NCBI GenBank assembly: GCA_032622095.1
Contig: CP136063.1
Coordinates: 85,719,980 to 85,783,979 of the forward strand
Direction: 5' to 3'
Source: Siphonodentalium dalli
Lineage: Eukaryota > Mollusca > Scaphopoda > Gadilida > Siphonodentaliidae
Length of the DNA: 64,000 nucleotides
Part shown: in pieces, positions 55,702 through 64,000 of the stretch
Position numbering within the stretch: position 1 is the stretch's first letter
Layout of the letters: every line of letters starts with the position of its first letter
Notes under the pieces: model-generated
Told to the model about the DNA's origin: nothing
Seen by the model: only the letters and a program-made list of their open reading frames with translations
The model's database searches: none
Program-made: the position numbers and the translations under genes

Positions 55702-55801
55702 CATCGGCCAGTCTGGAGTATATTTCAGCGTTCTCCAATGTAATATTTGCAAGAAGATCTGGAAACTTCGGTGCTATTATTTCAAACAACTTAGTCTTAT
55801 T
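55702..55801 (-). CDS. Exon 5: solenoid segment (donor uncertain)
   Basis: Acceptor TTTTTCTTCAG. It reads NKTKLFEIIAPKFPDLLANI and NAEIYSRLAD. Two donors are possible. GTATAA at 55701 gives phase 1 and joins the microexon as RLAD|E|AWAIVEC. GTTAGT (exon end 55656) would add GIMRTCTNILKNYTG but leaves phase 2 and cannot join exon 6 unless another exon is missing. I choose the first because all phases then fit; the same GTATAA donor is used by exon 18. Confidence 0.7.
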
Positions 55802-57372
55802 CTGAAGAAAAAAAATTAGTATATATCTATTATTCTCAAAATGGTACACTCTTTCATCAGAACCATAAATGTCAAAAGACAAAATTGTTCTACCCAAACA
55901 TAATTTTCAAGCACTTTTGAGAGAGCCAACAGATCCGGGATAATTTGTCCTCATGATAACATAACAGTTCTTTTTCTGTAATATTTCATATATTTCATGC
56001 CATTTTATAAAGCATACTAGTAATAGAATACTATATGCCCCAGTGTGTCCACTTTGGTGGAAGGCAAGAGAGCTGCCCCCTCTTCTCCAATTCGGCAGCA
56101 CCTCTGAGGATGAAACTGAATTGGCATCCTGAATATGGCAGCAGAAATTCAAATGATTTTTATTTCAACTGATCCTGATTAAAGATGGTCTATATCTTCC
56201 AAAAACAAGTTTTATATAGTTTTCTGCATGGGTATAGAATAATAATTATAATTCACTCATTCATTCTGCTAACAGGTAAATCCAATTTCCGCGGCACTGA
56301 TTTGTTAGTTGCTCAGGCATAGCTGTCGTAAAATCATATGATATTTAATAGTGTGTGATGCATCCATACAAACACAAACACTGATGAAAAAAATATCTTT
56401 ATAGTTACACGGTTATCCTGAAAGTACCTTTTATGCAGTTTATATGCAAATCTGTGTTAGCCATTTGCGATATATCTTTATTTTCATTAGCGTTCATGAA
56501 TTAATCAGTATTTATTTACTTGAAACATGAAGCATAACTAGTTGATCGCCATTGTTTTAGTTTACACAAAACAAGCTGATGGCTCATTAAAATACTTCTG
56601 ATGGGGTGAGACAGCAGTCACGTGGGGTGGGTGAGATAGGAAAATCTAACACAAGCTCCATGCAGAGATCAGTCCCCTACGCAGGACTTACCGCTGTCAG
56701 TACCTAAACATAATGTGAAGAAATGTCACATTTATTTATTTGAGACTTTTGTAGGTTTGTTCATTCTGCATTATTCTGAGAAACCGAACTGTCCATATTC
56801 AGAATGATTTGTAACTGACAAAACACTTCAATAAAAAATGTTCGATTTAATTAAGAAAATACACATGTCGGCAGCATTCAGACATAGCGTAGCACTGGGA
56901 CTAAATTCTGTTTTCCAGCTTGAATCTCACAGAGCTATCTCACACAGACTGCCTGCGCTAAAATTTTGGGGGTGGGACAAGTAGACAATCTCTAACAGAT
57001 CATACAGTTTGTAGATCAATATATTTGAGATATAAATTTACAAATAAAAAATAAATAAACAACTTTACCATTTGACAACAGTTGAATACTCGCTGATAGG
57101 AATTTACTTGATTCCTATTGATTCATTTGTAGGGTGTTCAGGTAATAAGTTCAGCAAATACTTTGTTGAAGTCATTAGGGTCATCGGTAAAATAGGAACC
57201 ATAAAGTATAATTGACATGGATTTATAAAGAACAAAAGTTTTTGTTCTGCAATTATTGTCAATGGACTCTTAATCTAGTAACCGGTATAGCATATTGCCA
57301 AATGTTTTGGTTATTTCTCAATGACTCAATAAAATAAAACAGTTTACTCATCAATTAATAAACAAAACTCAC

Positions 57373-57517
57373 CTTCTCAAATTTGATACTCTTGACATCC
57401 ATGAAGAATGAACCACACTTATCGAGGACCTTAGCCAAGCCTGATTTGTCAGACATTGAACAAAATACAACCATCACATCCATGATAGTGGGCATACAAT
57501 ATTCAAGATCACGTGAC
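57373..57517 (-). CDS. Exon 4: solenoid segment
   Basis: 145 bases, acceptor ATTTGTTGCAG, donor GTGAGT. It reads SRDLEYCMPTIMDVMVVFCS then KSGLAKVLDKCGSFFMDVKS. In phase with exons 3 and 5. Confidence 0.9.
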
Positions 57518-57711
57518 CTGCAACAAATTGGATAGTTTAATAGGGCGATCTTATATGGATGGTGGCATGGGAATTAAATCGCATCAAATTGAAGTCTCTT
57601 TGAAAAGCCAACGAATATCCTATATTGGATGTACGTCTCTAGAACTCTCTATTAAAATTAGATTCTGTATTGAAGGGATTCCCTCCATTTTATTGGAGAG
57701 TGGCGCAGACT

Positions 57712-57746
57712 GCGCACAATTTCAGGAAGCTCCAGTCATGGAAGTG
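57712..57746. mobile_element. Family A right-end fragment
   Basis: CACAATTTCAGGAAGCTCCA then GTCATGGAAGTG before TTAA. Confidence 0.55.
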
Positions 57747-57794
57747 TTAAACAGGCCAATAGCGTATAGTTCTTCTCTCCAGTTATCATGTGAT

Positions 57795-58808
57795 CAAGCC
57801 TGGAAATAGTGTCTGACATTGCAGAATGAGGTCCCCAGAGGGTTAATTTAGTGATACTAACCCGCACAGTCGGCTGGCATCACCAAATTCGCCCTCTGGG
57901 AACCTCATTCTGCTTTGGTCACATCTTCTGGCAAGTATCTATAGTCTCAAATTAACATTGTTTTTAGTTACTTTTTCCCTTCTGTTCAGTTTCTATATCC
58001 CCTAATTTGCAGAAGATAAAATGCATAATCGAGATGACTAATGGGTGAATATCACCAACTTCAACTGGGGAACTTCAATCTGATCCTATGTTTCCCATAG
58101 CAGTTGAGGCCTAAGCAGAATGAGGTCCCCAGAGGGTTAATTTAGTGATACTAACCCGCACAGTCGGCTGGCATCACCAAATTCGCCCTCTGGGAACATC
58201 ATTCTGCTTTGGTCACATCTTCTGGCAAGTATCTATAGTCTCAAATTAATATTGTTTTTAGTTACTTTTTCCCTTCTGTTCAGTTTCTATATCCCCTAAT
58301 TTTCAGAAGATAAAATGCATAATTGAGGAGACTAATGGGTGAATATCACCAACTTCAACTGGGGAACTTCAATCTGATCCTAGGTCTCCCATAGCAGTTG
58401 AGGCCTAAGCAGAATGAGGTTCCCAGAGGGTTAATTTAGTGATACTAACCCGCACAGTCGGCTAGCATCACCAATTTCACCCTCTGGGAACCTCATTCTG
58501 CTTAGGTCTCATCTTCTGGGAAGTATCTATAATCTCAAAATAACATTGTTTTTAGTTACTTTTTCCCTTCTGTTCAGTTTCTATATCCCCTAATTTTCAG
58601 AAGATAAAATGCATAATCGAGGAGACTAATGGGTGAATATCACCAACTTCAACTGGGGAACTTCAATCTGATCCTAGGTCTCCCATAGCAGTTGAGGCCT
58701 AAGCTGAGGTTCCCAAGCTGAATTTGGTGATGCATGCCCGCCCTGATTAACTAAATTCTCCCTCTGGAGACCTCATTCAGCAAATGTCAGACACCATTTT
58801 CAGACTTC
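57795..58808. mobile_element. Family B MITE with internal 294-bp triplication
   Basis: Left end CAAGCCTGGAAATAGTG, right end GTCAGACACCATTTTCAGAC. GCAGAATGAG blocks at 57821, 58115 and 58409 mark three tandem units of 294 bases with few differences. Confidence 0.85.
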
Positions 58809-58978
58809 GATCCACACTCTTGAGTGAGCTTGATTTTTAAGTTGATGTATTCCAATTTGAGAGATTCAAGTATTGATTTGTTTTATTGTGTACGAAATGC
58901 ATAACTCAATTGGCAATTGACCAATCGGCAACCAGGATATAGTATAAAACATAATAACATAAATATGAGTGTACCAAC

Positions 58979-59118
58979 TTCATTGCACCCAGTAAATCGT
59001 ATAGCACTGCGGAAAACCTGCTGATGGATGAATCGTCTTCTCTGGAAAAGTTATCTTGTAAAAATAGATCCTTCATTCTGTTGAGGTAGTCACATAATGT
59101 TTGAGCTTTATCCACACC
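58979..59118 (-). CDS. Exon 3: solenoid segment
   Basis: 140 bases, acceptor ATTAATTTTAG, donor GTTGGT (chosen over GTACAC three bases on, by phase). It reads GVDKAQTLCDYLNRMKDLFL and ISRFSAVLYDLLGAMK. Confidence 0.85.
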
Positions 59119-59199
59119 CTAAAATTAATAGTGATAATGATGGGGGACAATTCTATGAAAATAGATACTAATTAATCCATGTGTTAGATGCATTACACT

Positions 59200-59418
59200 T
59201 ACAGTAATGCCTGAAGTATATGACCCTTTAACCACAGCATAATTATGGGAAATTTTTCAGGATTTATTCGGAAATATATGGCTTGTTGCCATTCATCGGA
59301 GAGCTCTCACCGAGAGCTTTCTGATGAATGGCAGCAAGCCATATTTCCGACTAATTTCTAAAAAATTTCCCATAATTCTGCTGTGTTATAGGGGTCGATT
59401 ATTTAGGACATTACTGTA
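59200..59418. mobile_element. Family C palindromic MITE, diverged
   Basis: Both ends are present; several mismatches between arms indicate an old copy. Confidence 0.85.
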
Positions 59419-59598
59419 CATGTTTTTAGTTTCAATGCGAGAAACTATTATTATGGAGCCAGCTGCTGCAGGGCAAAAACCACCAAACTTTTTTGAGCAA
59501 ATAACAATGTCACCCAGGTATGTAATGTTCTGTCACCTCAGTAAAATTATTAATATTGCTATAAAGAGAGAATTCATGTGTGTTGGTACTGGAAAACA

Positions 59599-59815
59599 TA
59601 CAGTAATGCCCTAAATAATCGACTTGTTAACCACATCAGAATTATGGGTAACTTTTCAGGATTTAGTTGGAAATATGGCTTGTTGCCATTCATTGGAAAG
59701 CTCTCGCTGAGAGCTTTCCGATGAATGGCAACAAATCATATTTCTGATTAAATCCTGAAAAATTACCCGTAATTCTGATGTGGTTAACAAGTCGATTATT
59801 TAGGGCATTACTGTA
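59599..59815. mobile_element. Family C palindromic MITE
   Basis: Full-length copy, TACAGTAATGCCCTAAATAA to GGGCATTACTGTA. Confidence 0.9.
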
Positions 59816-60013
59816 TTATATCAGAATCACACTGTTCTGAATCTCACATAATTTTACAAACTTTTGTTGAGTGCAAGCATTTCCATGGGCATAGTTCTGG
59901 GTAAGGCCGGACGGTTTTGACTGTACCGATTTTTGATATAACAGCTAATCGTTAATATTCAAATATTGGGGAAACTTCAGGGCAACATGAAATTATGATA
60001 AAAGCATTCGATA

Positions 60014-60266
60014 AGCCCCCGATACAGGGAGCTGCGCTGGTGCAGCATGAAAAATCATGTGCCAGTGCATTCTCTTATATATGCGAGTCTCACATTGGGA
60101 GAAGCGCATATATAAGAGAATTCACTGACTTACAAGATCAAGGTAAATATTGTTAGGCCAATGTATTCTCTTATATATGTACATGTGAGGCTCCCTATGG
60201 GAGACTCGCATATATAAGAGAATGAAATGACACAGGGTTTTCACAAAATTTCAAGAAGCTCCATTC
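60014..60266. mobile_element. Family A MITE, degraded termini
   Basis: Both hairpins and the GCTGCGCTGGTGCAGCATG and CAAAATTTCAAGAAGCTCC segments are present; the TTAA ends are lost. Confidence 0.7.
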
Positions 60267-60525
60267 AATTCAGGCAGGACCCATTCTTGCTGAATTTAGG
60301 ATTGATACTGGTGACCATTATCAAATCTTGCCTTGATAAGTCCCTGAAACTACACCTCAAAACTTTCGATCATACCAATTTTGGTGGCCGCTATGCCCCT
60401 GTTTTCTGATAAAACATAATTAAGGGTGCAACATATTAATCAATTTCTGTTTGCTCTGGTAACTGTAATATATTTAAAAACCTTAAACATTATATTAGAA
60501 TTTGCTGAAAAAAAATAAGAAATAA

Positions 60526-60791
60526 CCATTTCATGATGGGAGAAGTGCTGTTGCAACATTAAAGATCCTGTGCCAGTGAATTCGTTTATATATGCGAGTC
60601 TCCTAAAAGAGCCTCACATATATAAGAGAATGCACTGGCTTACAAGGGCAATATAAATATTGTTAGGCCAATGTATTCTCTTATATATGCGAGGCTCCCT
60701 ATGGGAGACTCACATATATAATAGAATGCATTGGCACAGGGTTTCGTAAAATTTCAGGAAGCTCCTGTCATGGACACTGGTCATGGAATGG
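60526..60791. mobile_element. Family A TTAA-type MITE
   Basis: Both hairpins are present; the right end repeats GTCATGGACACTGGTCATGG before GTTAA. Lies 35 bases from exon 2. Confidence 0.75.
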
Positions 60792-60825
60792 TTAAACTAA
60801 CTTCTCTATGAAACATTTTTCATAC

Positions 60826-60988
60826 CTTAAATGGATTGTCTTCAGGGAAATTCTTACACACATAAAATATGTAAGTTTCGTATTTATTTCTATGGCCAAC
60901 TTCAATGTCGTTGTTGAGCAAACTCAGATAATAAAGTATCAAGTCAATGATGTCACCCCGCAAACTTGGGTTGGAATAGTAAGGCTGC
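60826..60988 (-). CDS. Exon 2: solenoid segment
   Basis: 163 bases, acceptor GTCTTTTTCAG, donor GTATGA. It reads QPYYSNPSLRGDIIDLILYY then YETYIFYVCKNFPEDNPFK. In phase with exons 1 and 3. Confidence 0.9.
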
Positions 60989-61051
60989 CTGAAAAAGACA
61001 TTTAACATGATAAGTCCAACATCATTTATTTTGTATTTATGCATTTTGCAT

Positions 61052-61132
61052 ATAGACCCAACAATCTGCATGTCCAAGTCTGGGTATAGTCACTGTACCC
61101 ATAATTGGACATGCAGATTGTTGGGTCTATAT
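61052..61132. repeat. Inverted repeat beside family B
   Basis: ATAGACCCAACAATCTGCAT pairs with ATGCAGATTGTTGGGTCTAT; GGGTATAGTCACTGTACCC closes the loop. Confidence 0.85.
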
Positions 61133-61134
61133 AC

Positions 61135-61523
61135 TATAGTGTGTCTGACATTTGCAGAATGAGGTTCACAGAGGGTAAATTTAGTGATGCTAGTCCACAC
61201 AGCTGGCTAGCATCATCAAATTCACCCTCTGGGACCTCATTCTGCTTAAGCCTCATCTTCTGGTAAGTATCTATATTTTCAAATTAACATTGTTTTTTGT
61301 TTACTTTTTCCCTTCTGTTCAGTTTCTATATCCCTTAATTTTCAGAATATAAAATGCATAATTTAGGTGACTAATGGGTGAACATCACCAACTACAACTG
61401 GGGAACTTCTATCTGATCCTAGGTCTCCCATAGCAGTTGAGGCCTAAGCAGAATGAGGGTCCCAGATGGTAAATTTGGTTATGCTAGCCCTCATTCTGAA
61501 AGTCAGACACACTATATTCAGAT
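61135..61523. mobile_element. Family B MITE, right arm decayed
   Basis: ATAGTGTGTCTGACATTTGC to GTCAGACACACTATATTCA with the TTTTTCCCTTCTGTTCAGTT core. Confidence 0.75.
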
Positions 61524-61827
61524 GTGTGCATGTCAGGCCGGTGGTCAGTGTGTTCAATGTATCAATCTACACTGTTCAGTTAGTCGTCTATTTTTCAATT
61601 GAGCTAATGTTTCAAGTGACTGTCTCAGCACAGACTCTCATCAGGGACGGAATGGTTAGATAATTTGGCACAGTGTGTGCCTCTTTAATATATTATAGAT
61701 TCAGAATTGATGGATCCATTTTAAATTAGATTGATATGCATTTGCAGTCTTAAATATTGCAAATTTATAGAAATCTCGGGGGACATATGCTGCCATTTAG
61801 CGATTTTAACTCTCGGTGAGCACTCTA

Positions 61828-62054
61828 ACCCTTTCTATAATAAATACCCATTGATGAGTAGTACGTTCAGATAATAAATTCAACAAATGACCATATTATT
61901 ATCTAAAAAAATTCTCCAATATATAGGACACTTTCTGCACTTTTATTATCTATCGATTGCTTCTTTATCATAAAAACGCCTCCAGATAAATAATAGACCG
62001 TCCCAATGTATATTTTTATAACTGGGTGGATGAATCTATTTAGTATATGAAGGG
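61828..62054. mobile_element. Family E TTAA-type MITE
   Basis: CCCTTTCTATAATAAATACC to TAGTATATGAAGGG before TTAA. Lies 56 bases from exon 1. Confidence 0.8.
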
Positions 62055-62110
62055 TTAAGTGTAATATATTAATTGCATATTTATGCAACCTCAGCATGCA
62101 TAATACCTAC

Positions 62111-62256
62111 ATGAAGATGCTTAAACACAGGTTGGATATGATACTGTTGGACAATGTGACATAGAGCGCCAAATTATTGTCATCATCGGGATGGTTGCTA
62201 TGGAAATGCCTTTGTAACTCCTTGATGAAACTCCTTGCCCTGTCAGTGCCGAAACG
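62111..62256 (-). CDS. Exon 1 seen: solenoid segment (gene continues upstream)
   Basis: 146 bases, acceptor TTTTAATTGCAG, donor GTAGGT. It reads RFGTDRARSFIKELQRHFHS then NLALYVTLSNSIISNLCLSI. Phase 0 at its start, no start codon; the N-terminus is outside the window or in an exon I could not recognise between 62257 and 64000. Confidence 0.85.
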
Positions 62257-62737
62257 CTGCAATTAAAATATTTTTTCACAATCGTTACTATAAATTACTT
62301 AGGTTCCTGCGATTATATTGTTTGCGTTTGAACCGAATATCGAATCGAATAACAAAAATATTTGCGATTCGAATCAAAAATCGATTCGAATATAATCAAT
62401 GATCGATCATGGCAAGCAAACTCATAACTATGCGTACTTTCATGTCAGTAAACTCGATTTTATCACATAGGCAACTGTCAAATGATCGCATGCATCAACG
62501 GGAAAATAGTGTCTGCTTGAAATGGTGATTTAAAAAAAGTTCATTGACATGTAACATTGAATTTCACAGGAACTCGGGTTTACTTCTGGATTTTGATGAA
62601 TATAACTGTTCACTTCAGACAAGTCAAGATATTTAATAGGTGGTGTTCAAGCAAACTAGTTCACAATTCACATAGTGTACAATCGGTTTCCATTTGTTAT
62701 CAATATCAACATCAATTTTGGGCGACTGTTAGTTGAG

Positions 62738-63034
62738 ATATAGTCTCAAATTAACATTGTTTTTAGTTACTTTTTCCTTTCTGTTCAGTTTCTATATCCC
62801 CAAATTGCAGAAGACAAAATTCATAATTGAGGTGACCAATGTGTGAACTTCACCATCCTCAACTGGGGAACTTCAATCAGATCCTAGATCTCCCATGTAG
62901 GAGTTGAGGCCTCAACAGAATGAGGTTCACAGAGGGTAAATTTGGTGATGCTAGCCCACTGTGCGGGATAGAGTAACTAAATTCACCTTCTGGGGACCTC
63001 ATTATGAAAATGACAGACAATATTTCAAGGCTTG
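62738..63034. mobile_element. Family B MITE, left end missing
   Basis: TTTTAGTTACTTTTTCCTTT core variant; CAGAGGGTAAATTTGGTGAT and right end TATTTCAAGGCTTG. Confidence 0.7.
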
Positions 63035-63063
63035 TCTACCAAGAGCAGCCCTATTTTGGGTGC

Positions 63064-63280
63064 TACAGTAATGCCCTAAGTAATTGATTCCTTAACCACG
63101 TCAGAATTATGGGTAACTTTTCAGGATTTAGTCGGAAATATGGCTTGTTGCCATTCATCGGAAAGCTCTCACTGAGAGATTTCCGATGAATGGCAACAAG
63201 CCATATTTCCGACTAAATCCTGAAAAGTTACCCATAATTCTGACGTGGTTAAGGAGTCAATTATTTAGGGCATTACTGTA
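63064..63280. mobile_element. Family C palindromic MITE
   Basis: Full-length copy with near-perfect arms; TACAGTAATGCCCTAAGTAA to GGGCATTACTGTA. Confidence 0.9.
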
Positions 63281-63882
63281 TTTACCACGGTACAAATATA
63301 ACAATTAAAGATGCTCCATCTCTTCCCCAGCAACACTTCCATAAATAACCATGGCAATTTCTACATAACCCATTTAGCATGTTTTAGTTTATGCCAGCCA
63401 GCTTATCAGGGTTATGCATGGTAGTGCACATATACACACCCTTTGCAAAATTATGATAACCAACTCTCACAATTCAATGGTTTACTTAACTCGCTGAGCG
63501 CAACATCTTTTGCAAAGTTTTAATTAAACAAAATTATTATATTATCTCCTTACATTACATCATGATAGCATTAATTGCCAATTTACTCAACAAAGGTTAT
63601 AGCTCAGGAATTTTAATGTTCCATAAATTAAACGAATGAAATTATTATGTCCCTTGTTGTTAATGAACAATGGTGTGGCTTACTGTTTGTGAGAAATTAC
63701 TGGTTGGTAGCAGGGCTAATGAAGAGTTGCATATAGTCCCTGCAATGCATTTCTGATGTTATCAATTTGCATAATATCCACATTCCTTCACTGAATCTAT
63801 GATAAGCAGAGCAACTTGCTCCAACATCCTTGTTTGGTGCAAATTTAGTTTTCGAGATAAAAGTAATTCTTATTTAAGGCAG
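63281..63882. other. No exon assigned
   Basis: A minus-strand frame after an AG near 63834 reads MLEQVALLIIDSVKECGYYA and could be an upstream exon of the large gene, but I found no convincing donor. Confidence 0.25.
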
Positions 63883-64000
63883 GATTGATTGATTGATTGG
63901 GGTTTTATGTCGCTTTAGCCACTAAGGCCATATCACGACATTGCCAGTTTTAATGGTGGAGGAAATCCGCACACTTACGGCTAATCTAACAGTGATTTCA
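63883..64000 (-). mobile_element. tRNA-derived SINE, 3' half (cut by the window edge)
   Basis: Same as 31580-31888: (GATT)n, then GGGGTTTTATGTCGCTTTAG and CCATATCACGACATTGCCAG. About 118 bases, nearly identical to the first copy. Confidence 0.85.

Larger units (their letters stand above)
16492..62256 (-). other. Gene span: solenoid / coiled-coil / Death / TIR / TIR protein
   Basis: Twenty-one minus-strand exons join without a frame break into 1373 residues plus a stop; the 5' end is outside the window. Approximate domains on the joined partial protein are: helical solenoid 1-737, coiled coil 738-815, Death 816-906, TIR1 922-1065, linker, TIR2 1114-1256, and a K/N/S/G tail ending CDIL. Residue 541 onward (LADHL...LQIITAVY) recalls the melted/VEPH1 solenoid as I remember it; that is not verified. 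Death domains and TIR domains are homotypic interaction modules in innate signalling. No signal peptide or membrane segment is visible, so a cytoplasmic adaptor or sensor is inferred. The introns are loaded with foldback MITEs, and one holds a decayed hAT element on the opposite strand. Confidence 0.8.

Noticed and set aside
63733-63834. Upstream exon reading MLEQVALLIIDSVKECGYYA
   Set aside because: The acceptor-like AG is plausible but no donor keeps the frame into exon 1; not claimed.

Overview
This is animal nuclear DNA. Genes are split by GT-AG introns, there are no operons or ribosome binding sites, and most of the window is AT-rich and packed with short foldback transposons. A Death/TIR-rich immune-type gene, tRNA-derived SINEs and many TTAA-flanked MITEs suggest a lophotrochozoan invertebrate, most likely a bivalve or other mollusc. 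The clade is inference from style, not proof.

Layout. (1) 78 to about 2345, plus strand: the last coding exon of a Ser/Lys-rich protein with an N-terminal coiled coil (perhaps the tail of a Rho-GEF-like protein), followed by a probable 3'-UTR intron and a poly(A) signal. (2) About 2.3-16.2 kb: no convincing gene, only interspersed elements and AT-rich sequence. (3) About 16.25-62.26 kb, minus strand: one large gene. I assembled 21 exons whose phases join into one continuous reading frame of at least 1373 codons' worth of protein; its N-terminus lies beyond the right edge. In order it encodes an alpha-helical solenoid resembling the melted/VEPH1 N-terminal region, a heptad coiled coil, a Death domain, a first TIR domain (two exons), a linker, a second TIR domain (one exon), and a low-complexity tail ending in a CAAX-like C-D-I-L. 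This combines a SARM1-like plan (solenoid plus TIR) with a MyD88-like plan (Death plus TIR). (4) 39.57-42.79 kb, plus strand, inside an intron of that gene: a decayed hAT-type transposase gene with a BED-like zinc finger, one intron, a premature stop and a truncated end.

The introns are a museum of small elements. I separate a 215-bp near-perfect palindrome with TA target duplications (family C), a foldback family with 8-bp duplications (family B), and several families flanked by TTAA with CCC...GGG or related ends (families A, A', E, F, G). There are also hAT-like MITEs, a TTA-flanked element, two kinds of tRNA-derived SINE, non-LTR-tail-like repeats amplified into 122-bp arrays, and a 30-bp minisatellite of more than 30 units. 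Several insertions are nested, so empty sites, target duplications and relative ages can be read directly.

The candidate for a little-described system is the solenoid/coiled-coil/Death/TIR/TIR gene. By domain logic it would be a cytoplasmic, possibly membrane-tethered, innate immune or cell-death adaptor. That role is inference.
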